Positions 1 through 6,067 of a DNA stretch of 7,715 nt are shown here, piece after piece (position 1 is the first letter of the stretch; the number at the start of each line of letters is the position of its first letter). Origin of the DNA: Flavobacteriaceae bacterium. GTDB lineage: Bacteria; Bacteroidota; Bacteroidia; Flavobacteriales; Flavobacteriaceae. Both the position numbers and the translations under genes were made by a program. The stretch spans positions 1-7,715 of the forward strand of contig JAAZVG010000068.1 of NCBI GenBank assembly GCA_018623655.1, written 5' to 3'. Below the pieces are notes generated by a model, which was not told where the DNA came from, made no database searches, and was given only the letters and a program-made list of their open reading frames with translations.

Positions 1-288
1 AGCATAGCAACCGATGAAGAATCTAGAGTCGACATAAACAACCAGGCTTGGGGTTTTGGATGGGGCTGGGGGTTCAACCCTTGGATGTGGGGCCCAATGA
101 ACAATCAAACCGTGAGTACTTACGACAGAGGTGTATTACTTATTGACATTTTAGATGCCGATAAAAAACAGTTAATCTGGCAAGGCAAAGGCAGCGGCAT
201 ACTGACAAATGTCACGAACCCAGAGGGTCGTCAAAAATTGATTGATCGCTATGTTTCAGCGATTTTAGCTAAATATCCGATTCGCTAA
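1..288 (+). CDS. DUF4136 domain-containing protein, C-terminal part (5' end outside window)
   Basis: The reading frame is open from base 1 and stops with TAA at 286-288, giving 95 visible residues; the start lies outside the window. The visible part has an acidic, polar stretch, then a tryptophan/glycine-rich low-complexity segment (about residues 17-33, with alternating W and G), then a YDRGVLLIDILD segment followed by LIWQGKGSG. That last order (a strand ending in a D-x-x-x-x-x-L-I-W-x-G-x-G motif, then a closing helix) is what I recognise as the end of the DUF4136 domain. Members of that family in Bacteroidota are usually small lipoproteins of unknown function, but the signal peptide that would prove this is not visible here. 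An internal ATG at base 85 exists, but the homologous sequence continues upstream, so it is not the start. Its stop overlaps the stop of the convergent alaS by 4 bp. The family call rests on motif recall only. Confidence 0.75.
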   Translation, partial: SIATDEESRVDINNQAWGFGWGWGFNPWMWGPMNNQTVSTYDRGVLLIDILDADKKQLIWQGKGSGILTNVTNPEGRQKLIDRYVSAILAKYPIR

Positions 289-2897
289 TTAAGGAGTGCT
301 TTAGCTGCTTCTAAGGCTTGTGGTATCCCCGCAGGGTTCTTTCCTCCCGCAGTAGCGAAGAAATCTTGTCCTCCTCCACCCCCTTGGATGTGCGAGCCTA
401 ATTCTCGAATCATCTTAGAGGCACTAAGCCCTTTAGTAGCTACGATTTCTTTATCGATATAAATCGACAACAGCGCCTTCTCTCCCACCTGCGCACCAAG
501 TACAAGGCATAATCCCTTATGTTGAGCGGCTAGATCAAAGGATATCTGCTTCATCGCAGCAGCATCCAAATCAACGGGAACGGATGCAAACTGAACACCG
601 TCTATCTCAGTGATTCGCATGCCAATCGCCGCTTTAATATGCTTTATTTTTTCAGCAACAAGTGCATCTCTTTCTTGTTTGATGGCGGTAAGTTCATTAA
701 GGGTATCGTCTACTGCTTTAACTAAATCTTGCGCTTTTGGAAATCGATCTGTGAGCTGCTGAATAAGTGCTTCTCTTTCGCTGTAATATTCTCGAACCCC
801 TTTTGCAGTGATCGCTTCAATACGTCGGATACCTGCTGCAACTCCTCCCTCACTAACAATCTTAAACTGCCAGATTTCTGAGGTGTTATTTACGTGCGTA
901 CCCCCACAGAGCTCGATGGATTCTCCGAAACGTATCGTTCTTACAGTATCTCCGTATTTCTCTCCGAATAGCGCCATCGCACCTTCAGCGATTGCCGTGT
1001 CCATAGCAACCGAGCGAGCCTCTACAAGTGAAAGGCCTTCATGAATTCTTTGATTCACTAGTCGTTCTACCTCAGCCAACTCATCAATAGTCATCTTTGC
1101 AAAGTGAGAAAAATCAAATCGCAAACTACCTGGTTGAACTGATGAACCGCGTTGCTCAACATGTGTACCTAAAACCTCTCTAAGCGCTTGATGCAATAAG
1201 TGAGTAGCAGTGTGATTGGCAGTGGTATCTTTACGAGCTTCCATATCTACAACGGCTGTAAATGTTCCTTCTAATGAATCAGGTAGCTTCTTTGTAAAAT
1301 GAAGAATCTCGTTATTCTCCTTTTTAGTGGTGTAGACATGAACATTACCCGCATCTGAACGCAGCATACCGCGATCTCCTATCTGCCCTCCTCCTTCAGG
1401 ATAGAAAGGAGTGGTGTTTAGAACCAGTTGAAAGAGCTGCTCATTCTTCTGTTTGATCTCTCGGTATTTCAAAATTTGAACGCCACTTACTTCAAGATGA
1501 TCATAACCGACAAATCCTTTTCCAGAACCTTCATTTATGGTAATCCAATCACTCTTTTCTGAGGTTGCATCTGCCTTTGAGCGCTGCTTTTGAGCGGCTA
1601 AGGCTTCTTTAAAACCATTTTCATTGTAAGTATAACCCTTCTCTGAAAGAATAAGCGCGGTTAGGTCAATTGGGAAACCAAAGGTGTCGTATAATTCGAA
1701 AGCCTTCTCACCTGAGAGTTGCTTATTGCTTGCCTCTACAAGTAAACTATCTAAGCGCTTTAATCCCGCCTCAAGGGTGACCAAGAATGATTGCTCTTCT
1801 TCTTTGATTACTGAAGTGATCAGTGTATTCTGGGTAGTTAACTCAGGAAATGCCTCACCCATTTGTTTCTCAAGAGTATCGACCAAGCGGTATACGAAAG
1901 GTTCAGATTGACCTAAGAAAGTGAATCCGTATCGAATGGCTCTGCGTAAAATTCTTCGAATGACATAACCGGCGCCGGTGTTTGAAGGAAGTTGTCCGTC
2001 AGCAATAGCGAAAGCGACCGCACGAACGTGATCGACAATCACACGAATGGCGATATCGATAGATTCCTCTTTTCCATAGGTTTGAGCGCTGATCTTTTCT
2101 AAAGCAGCAATGAGCGGAGTGAATACATCGGTATCGTAATTCGACTTCTTACCTTGAAGGGCCATACATAGTCTTTCAAAGCCCATTCCCGTATCAACGT
2201 GCTTAGCGGGTAGTGGCTCGAGGGTTCCGTTGGCCTTGCGATTGAATTGCATGAAAACGAGGTTCCAGATTTCAACGACTTGAGGATGATCGGCATTGAC
2301 TAGTTGATCTCCTGGAGTCAGCTTACGTTCTTTGTCAGAACGAAGATCAATGTGAATTTCAGAACAAGGACCACAAGGACCCTGATCTCCCATTTCCCAG
2401 AAATTGTCTTTCTTATCTCCTAATATAATGCGCTCCTCAGCAATAAATTCTTTCCAGAGCTCATAAGTCTCAGTGTCTTTTGAAAGCTGATCAGCATCAT
2501 CACTACCTTCGAAAATAGTCACATAGATGCGATCCTTGTCTAGCTGGTACACTTCGGTTAAAAGCTCCCAAGCCCAAGAAATAGCCTCTTTTTTGAAGTA
2601 ATCTCCGAAACTCCAGTTGCCGAGCATTTCAAAAAGGGTATGGTGATAAGTGTCTTTACCAACCTCTTCTAGATCGTTGTGCTTACCGCTTACTCTAAGA
2701 CATTTTTGGGTATCTGCAACACGCTTATCGGCTGCCTCAGTGTTCCCTAAAAAATACTCTTTGAACGGATTCATGCCCGCATTGGTGAACAACAGCGTGG
2801 GGTCATTCTTCATCACCAGTGGCGCTGAAGGAACGATTTGATGCCCTTTTGATTTAAAGAAATCTAAGAAGGTCTTGCGGACGAGATTCGCGTTCAT
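285..2897 (-). CDS. alaS: Alanine--tRNA ligase (AlaRS), complete
   Basis: Cytosolic class II synthetase that charges tRNA-Ala with alanine and hydrolyses misacylated Ser/Gly-tRNA-Ala. The chosen ATG (2895-2897) gives 870 residues, normal for bacterial AlaRS (E. coli 876). An upstream in-frame ATG at 2957 would add 20 hydrophobic residues absent from the family and would cover the alaS promoter, so I rejected it. The aminoacylation domain starts at about residue 1 (PSAPLVMKNDPTLLFTNAGM near 23-42; DQGPCGPCSE at 171-180). The editing domain has all four zinc ligands: H562 and H566 of HTATH, C664 and H668 of CGGTH. The C-Ala domain carries the glycine run at 839-843 and ends ATAGGKNPAGIPQ, as in Bacteroidota. 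No key residue is missing. The gene is single, divergent from the M23 peptidase gene, and its TAG stop (285-287) overlaps the stop of the gene to its left. Confidence 0.98.
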   Translation of the reverse strand: MNANLVRKTFLDFFKSKGHQIVPSAPLVMKNDPTLLFTNAGMNPFKEYFLGNTEAADKRVADTQKCLRVSGKHNDLEEVGKDTYHHTLFEMLGNWSFGDYFKKEAISWAWELLTEVYQLDKDRIYVTIFEGSDDADQLSKDTETYELWKEFIAEERIILGDKKDNFWEMGDQGPCGPCSEIHIDLRSDKERKLTPGDQLVNADHPQVVEIWNLVFMQFNRKANGTLEPLPAKHVDTGMGFERLCMALQGKKSNYDTDVFTPLIAALEKISAQTYGKEESIDIAIRVIVDHVRAVAFAIADGQLPSNTGAGYVIRRILRRAIRYGFTFLGQSEPFVYRLVDTLEKQMGEAFPELTTQNTLITSVIKEEEQSFLVTLEAGLKRLDSLLVEASNKQLSGEKAFELYDTFGFPIDLTALILSEKGYTYNENGFKEALAAQKQRSKADATSEKSDWITINEGSGKGFVGYDHLEVSGVQILKYREIKQKNEQLFQLVLNTTPFYPEGGGQIGDRGMLRSDAGNVHVYTTKKENNEILHFTKKLPDSLEGTFTAVVDMEARKDTTANHTATHLLHQALREVLGTHVEQRGSSVQPGSLRFDFSHFAKMTIDELAEVERLVNQRIHEGLSLVEARSVAMDTAIAEGAMALFGEKYGDTVRTIRFGESIELCGGTHVNNTSEIWQFKIVSEGGVAAGIRRIEAITAKGVREYYSEREALIQQLTDRFPKAQDLVKAVDDTLNELTAIKQERDALVAEKIKHIKAAIGMRITEIDGVQFASVPVDLDAAAMKQISFDLAAQHKGLCLVLGAQVGEKALLSIYIDKEIVATKGLSASKMIRELGSHIQGGGGGQDFFATAGGKNPAGIPQALEAAKALLN

Positions 2898-2907
2898 ATC
2901 AAAAACG

Positions 2908-2915
2908 TATCTTTG
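2908..2915 (+). promoter_or_regulatory. Putative promoter of the M23-merR-lemA-TPM operon, -7 element TATCTTTG
   Basis: TATCTTTG on the plus strand matches the Bacteroidota -7 consensus TAnnTTTG exactly. The -33 region is weak: TTCG at 2887-2890, 17 bp upstream and inside the first codons of alaS, is the best candidate. The predicted transcript start near 2920 leaves a leader of about 26 nt before the TTG start at 2946. No second good -7 motif was found ahead of the downstream genes, so this would drive all five. Confidence 0.55.
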
Positions 2916-2930
2916 AATAGTAATTTTGCT

Positions 2931-2938
2931 CAAAAATA
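2931..2938 (-). promoter_or_regulatory. Putative alaS promoter, -7 element TATTTTTG
   Basis: Read on the minus strand, 2938-2931 is TATTTTTG, a perfect match to the Bacteroidota sigma-ABfr -7 consensus TAnnTTTG. A TTTG (2958-2955) lies 16 bp upstream, a little closer than the usual spacing to the -33 element. This predicts a transcript start near 2926 and a leader of about 29 nt before the alaS ATG. The leader has no convincing Shine-Dalgarno sequence, as is common in this phylum. The start site is inferred from the motif, not measured. Confidence 0.6.
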
Positions 2939-2945
2939 GGACAAT

Positions 2946-3935
2946 TTGAAAGACCAAAAACGCAAGCAGAAGTATTACTACGACCCAGATACCCTATCGT
3001 ATCGAAAGGTAGCATCAAGGCCGCTTAGAAAATTATTGCAGTTTGGACTATTTTTTATGGCCTCAGCGCTATCTGGTGCGGCAATCTTTTATTCTTTTAA
3101 TCAACTAGGTTGGGTACGAAATTCAAATGAGATCGTACTTCAGCGAGAATTAGATAATTACAAGCAAGACTACCAGAATTTCATCAAACGTCTTGACCGC
3201 ACTGGGGAAGCACTTGAAAATTTGCGACAGCGTGATAATGAAGTATATCGTTTATACTTTGAGATGGACCCTATTCCTGAAGAACAGTATTATTCTGGTT
3301 TTGGTGGGGTAAATCGCTACCGTAAATACGAAGGGCAGAACAATTCAGAACTCATCAAAGAGGCGGCTGAGAGTCTAGATGTTATTGAAAAGGCCATTGT
3401 GAATCAGTCGCGATCGCTTGACGACATTTCTGAAATGCTGCCAAAACGAAAAGAATACCTAAGCGCTATACCAACCATTCAACCTGTCAAGAACGAAGAC
3501 TTAAGAAGAATGGCTTCTGGCTATGGATGGCGTTCTGACCCTTTCACCAAGATGCGCAAGTTTCACTACGGAATGGATTTTTCTGCCCCAGTAGGAACCC
3601 CAATTTTTGCCACAGGAGACGGCGTAGTAAAACGTGCCGATCAACGCGCATCAGGACTAGGTAAACATATTAGAATTGACCATGGTTTTGGATATGTAAC
3701 CATTTACGGTCACCTTTCAAAGTACAATGTTCGTCGTGGTCAAAAAGTGAAACGCGGAGACATTATCGGATATGTAGGTAATACCGGTAGGTCTCTAGGG
3801 TCTCACTTGCATTATGAGGTACACAAGGATCGCAAACAGGTCAATCCGTTAGATTTTTATGCAGGTACCTTATCGGCAGCAGACTATGAGATCTTAAGCC
3901 AACGTGCAGCCCTATCCAACCAATCGCTTGATTAA
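2946..3935 (+). CDS. M23-family metallopeptidase (peptidoglycan endopeptidase type), TTG start
   Basis: Membrane-anchored zinc peptidase of the LytM/M23 fold, whose active members cut peptide cross-links in peptidoglycan. The 329 residues comprise a basic N-terminus with the YYYD-TLSYRK signature (10-21), one membrane segment (about 30-51), a charged helical, probably coiled-coil region (about 62-175), and the C-terminal M23 domain (about 180-305). The metal site is complete: H207 and D211 in HYGMD, H289 in HLH (287-289), with catalytic-type H256 in YGHLS. I therefore predict an active enzyme with its catalytic domain in the periplasm, not a degenerate EnvC/NlpD-like activator. The start is TTG: an in-frame stop sits at 2937-2939 and the next ATG (residue 38) would fall inside the membrane segment. 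First gene of the operon; its TAA shares one base with the ATG of the merR gene. Confidence 0.93.
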   Translation: MKDQKRKQKYYYDPDTLSYRKVASRPLRKLLQFGLFFMASALSGAAIFYSFNQLGWVRNSNEIVLQRELDNYKQDYQNFIKRLDRTGEALENLRQRDNEVYRLYFEMDPIPEEQYYSGFGGVNRYRKYEGQNNSELIKEAAESLDVIEKAIVNQSRSLDDISEMLPKRKEYLSAIPTIQPVKNEDLRRMASGYGWRSDPFTKMRKFHYGMDFSAPVGTPIFATGDGVVKRADQRASGLGKHIRIDHGFGYVTIYGHLSKYNVRRGQKVKRGDIIGYVGNTGRSLGSHLHYEVHKDRKQVNPLDFYAGTLSAADYEILSQRAALSNQSLD

Positions 3936-4267
3936 TGGAGCTCAATCTTCGCGAAAAAAGATATTATTCAATCGGTGAGGTGGCCGATGCCTTTAAGGTG
4001 AACACCTCCCTCATCCGCTTCTGGGAAAAGGAATTCGATGGTATTAAGCCGAAGAAAAACGCGAAAGGAGATCGAAGATTTACCCCTGAAGACGTTCAGC
4101 AGTTAAAACGAATCTATGAGCTTGTCAAAGAACGTGGGTTCACCCTTGAAGGTGCAAAGACTGAGCTTAAAAACAACAAGAAGAACTATAAGAAAAACGA
4201 AGAAATCGTTCGTAAATTAGAATCAATCAAACAACAACTCATCTATCTAAAAAACAGCTTAAAATGA
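3935..4267 (+). CDS. Small MerR-family transcriptional regulator
   Basis: DNA-binding protein of 110 residues. The winged helix-turn-helix occupies about residues 9-75: YYSIGEVADAF (10-20) is helix-turn-helix entry, LIRFWEKEF (27-34) the recognition region, and KGDRRFTPEDVQQL (44-57) the wing and following helix, with RGFTLEGAK (68-75) closing the domain. The rest is a lysine-rich linker and a short amphipathic helix (about 88-109), suited to antiparallel dimerisation. There is no C-terminal effector domain and no cysteine at all, so metal or redox sensing through thiols is unlikely. Its ATG overlaps the M23 stop by one base (TAATG) and its TGA overlaps the lemA start by four (ATGA), implying translational coupling to both neighbours. 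Its targets are unknown; the operon's own promoter is an obvious candidate but I see no classic MerR dyad with a long spacer there. Confidence 0.9.
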   Translation: MELNLREKRYYSIGEVADAFKVNTSLIRFWEKEFDGIKPKKNAKGDRRFTPEDVQQLKRIYELVKERGFTLEGAKTELKNNKKNYKKNEEIVRKLESIKQQLIYLKNSLK

Positions 4268-4860
4268 AAAAAAGTTATCTCGTAATTGCAGCATTTGTCG
4301 GTGTAATCGTTATTGCCCTTTTATGGTACGTTGGTACGAATAACCGCTTTGTAGAAATGAAAGGGAATGCCACCAAACAGTGGGCCAATGTAGAAAGCTC
4401 TTACCAAAGACGATCAGACCTTATCGGTAACCTTGTAAATACTGTAAAAGGTGCTGCAGACTTTGAAAGAAATACGCTTACGGCAGTCGTTGAAGCTCGT
4501 GCAAAAGCGACGAGCACAACCATCGACGCTAATCAACTTGACCCTAGTCAATTAGAAGCCTTTCAGGCAGCTCAAGGTCAGCTTTCTTCAGCTTTATCAC
4601 GTTTATTGGTAACTGTTGAACGTTATCCTGACATCAAGGCAAATCAAAATTTCTTAGAACTGCAGTCTCAATTAGAAGGCACAGAAAACAGAATCAACGT
4701 TGAACGCAACCGATACAATAATATCGCTGGAGACTATAATATTGCGATCAAAAAGATTCCTGCAAGCATTGTTGCCAACATGGCAGGCTTTACAGAAGTT
4801 GCCCTATTCCAGGCCGAATCGGGTGCCGAAAGCGTTCCAGAGGTAAACTTCAATTTCTAA
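4264..4860 (+). CDS. lemA: LemA family protein, membrane anchored
   Basis: 198 residues. A short basic start (MKKSY) is followed by one membrane segment (about 5-24), then an extended helical domain with the family hallmarks: NRFVEMKGNATKQWANVESSYQRRSDLIGNLVNTVKG (read as pieces across 27-63), RLLVTVERYPDIKANQNF (113-130) and LEGTENRINVERNRYN (137-152). Length and layout are typical for LemA. Topology by the positive-inside rule puts the helical domain in the periplasm. There is no lipobox cysteine. The molecular function of LemA proteins is not established; the name comes from a Listeria antigen, and in many genomes the gene sits beside TPM-domain genes, as here. It overlaps merR by 4 bp, and its TAA is immediately followed by the ATG of the next gene, which indicates joint expression. 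Confidence 0.95.
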   Translation: MKKSYLVIAAFVGVIVIALLWYVGTNNRFVEMKGNATKQWANVESSYQRRSDLIGNLVNTVKGAADFERNTLTAVVEARAKATSTTIDANQLDPSQLEAFQAAQGQLSSALSRLLVTVERYPDIKANQNFLELQSQLEGTENRINVERNRYNNIAGDYNIAIKKIPASIVANMAGFTEVALFQAESGAESVPEVNFNF

Positions 4861-5298
4861 ATGAAGGCTGAAGAATTTTTTAGTAAATCAGAAGAAGAAC
4901 AAATCGTTGCTGCCATCAAGGCCGCTGAGAAAAACACCTCTGGAGAGATCCGGGTGCATATCGAGGCAAGTAGCAAGGAAAAAGACCCTTTAGAACGGGC
5001 AGTCCAAGTATTTCAAGAACTAGAAATGCATCAAACAGAGGCACGCAATGGGGTCCTTTTTTACTTGGCTTACGAGGATCATGCCTTTAGCATATTTGGT
5101 GATCAAGGGATCAATCAAAAAGTACCCGTAGGATTCTGGGACTCAACCCGCGATCAAATGCAAACGGCTTTTAAAAAATTAGCCTTTGCAGAGGGTTTAA
5201 TAGCTGGCATCACTGAGGCCGGTGAGGTGCTTAAAGCGTATTTTCCATATCAATCTGACGACCAAAACGAACTCGATGATTCAATCTCTAAAGGTTAA
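4861..5298 (+). CDS. TPM-domain protein, predicted cytosolic
   Basis: 145 residues, essentially a lone TPM domain (TLP18.3/Psb32/MOLO-1 fold) with neither a signal peptide nor a membrane segment. Visible family features are SGEIRVHI (27-34), the RNGVLFYLAY strand (62-71), FSIFGDQGINQKV (76-88) followed by FW (92-93), and the closing FAEGLIAGITEAGEVLKAYFP (109-129, read in pieces). The acidic tail DDQNELDD (133-140) is unusual-looking but partly reflects the overlap with the next gene. A plant TPM protein has been reported to have acid phosphatase activity; whether that applies to bacterial members is unknown, so I do not assign an enzyme activity. Its ATG directly abuts the lemA stop and its last 23 bp overlap the start of the second TPM gene in another frame. 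Confidence 0.88.
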   Translation: MKAEEFFSKSEEEQIVAAIKAAEKNTSGEIRVHIEASSKEKDPLERAVQVFQELEMHQTEARNGVLFYLAYEDHAFSIFGDQGINQKVPVGFWDSTRDQMQTAFKKLAFAEGLIAGITEAGEVLKAYFPYQSDDQNELDDSISKG

Positions 5299-6064
5299 AC
5301 TATTTTTCCTCTTAGCGTTAGGAGCACTTCTTGGAGCCTCAGCACAGTTTGAAATTCCTGGTAAACCTAGAAAGCAAACGGCACTTTACGACTACGCAGA
5401 TGTTTTAAACAATAGTGAGGAACGCGCACTTACTCAGAAGTTAATTCGCTACGCTGATTCTACCTCAACACAAATCGTTGTAGTTAGTATCCCTTCTACA
5501 GATGGTGAAGACATTCAGTTTCTAGGTGCGAATTGGTTAAGTGCTTGGGGAATTGGTCAGGCAGGTAAGGATAATGGTATTCTCATCTTACTGGCTCGAG
5601 ACGATCGTCGCATCGGAATTAATACGGGTTATGGAGTCGAAGATCGATTAACGGATGCTCTTTCAAAGCGCATCATCGAAAATCGAATCATTCCTGAATT
5701 TAAAAATGGAGACTATTACGGCGGATTAGATGCAGGTACTGATGCAATTGCCGAGGTTCTTACGGGCGCTTACACTGAAGATCGAAACTTTCGAGCCTCG
5801 AAGAAGGTTAATGCAGAACTCGTAATATGGTTGATCATTATCCTCTTCGCTATCATCAGCGGTATCTATCATAACAAAGGCGGTGGTAGCTCGAACAGCG
5901 GTGGCATGCGCGGCCCTGACCCTCTAGACATTCTCATTCTAGGCTCTCTGGGAAGACGCGGCGGCGGTAGCTTCGGCGGTGGCGGTAGCTTTGGCGGGGG
6001 CGGATTCGGTGGAGGGTTCGGCGGGGGCTTTGGCGGTGGAGGCGGTGCCTCTGGCGGATGGTAA
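5276..6064 (+). CDS. TPM-domain protein with signal peptide, membrane segment and Gly-rich tail (YgcG-like)
   Basis: 262 residues from the ATG at 5276. Layout: signal peptide (1-23, hydrophobic LFFLLALGALLGASA, likely cleaved after ASA before QFEIP), TPM domain (about 35-165, with YDYADVLNN, TQIVVVSIPS, WGIGQAGKDNGILILLARDDR in pieces, INTGYGVEDRLTD, FKNGDYYGGLDAG), one membrane segment (182-198, LVIWLIIILFAIISGIY) and a glycine/phenylalanine/serine tail (203-262) ending GGGGASGGW, a common ending in this family. A GTG at 5222 would extend the frame by 18 residues but would bury the signal peptide, so the ATG is preferred. After signal cleavage the TPM domain should be periplasmic and the glycine-rich tail cytosolic. 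This is the last gene of the operon, and its stop lies 3 bp from the end of convergent der. The biochemical function is unknown. Confidence 0.92.
   Translation: MIQSLKVKLFFLLALGALLGASAQFEIPGKPRKQTALYDYADVLNNSEERALTQKLIRYADSTSTQIVVVSIPSTDGEDIQFLGANWLSAWGIGQAGKDNGILILLARDDRRIGINTGYGVEDRLTDALSKRIIENRIIPEFKNGDYYGGLDAGTDAIAEVLTGAYTEDRNFRASKKVNAELVIWLIIILFAIISGIYHNKGGGSSNSGGMRGPDPLDILILGSLGRRGGGSFGGGGSFGGGGFGGGFGGGFGGGGGASGGW
5960..6058 (+). repeat. Low-complexity GGN-rich tandem repeat coding for the Gly-rich tail
   Basis: Degenerate tandem units coding GGGSF, GGGF and GGF (residues about 229-261 of the second TPM protein). At DNA level, units such as GGCGGTAGCTT(C/T) and TTTGGCGGGGGC recur, with mixed glycine codons GGC, GGT, GGG and GGA. 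It is far richer in G+C than the genes around it. The codon mixing suggests selection for glycine at protein level, with repeat expansion adding units. Confidence 0.75.
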
Positions 6065-6067
6065 CCC

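Noticed and set aside
22..33. TCTAGAGTCGAC, identical to the XbaI-SalI part of the pUC polylinker, suggesting cloning-vector contamination
   Set aside because: The flanking bases do not continue the polylinker on either side, and the 12 bases lie in an open frame (ESRVD) that runs on into the DUF4136 domain. Most likely a chance match.
284..305. GCTAA-N12-TTAGC inverted repeat as a terminator for the convergent pair
   Set aside because: The 5-bp AT-rich stem with a 12-base loop and no T-run is too weak to support a terminator call.
808..1911. Open frames on the plus strand opposite alaS (808-1044, 1684-1911)
   Set aside because: Serine-rich antisense shadows of the AlaRS coding frame with no family resemblance and no promoter.
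2898..2957. 20-residue N-terminal extension of AlaRS from the upstream ATG at 2957
   Set aside because: The extension is not part of the AlaRS family, would overlap the start of the divergent M23 gene, and contains the predicted -7 element of alaS itself.
5985..5995. TAGCTTTG in the Gly-rich tract as a further TAnnTTTG promoter
   Set aside because: It falls in the repetitive coding tract near the end of the last operon gene, with no plus-strand gene downstream, so it is best explained as a by-product of GGT-AGC-TTT-GGC codons.
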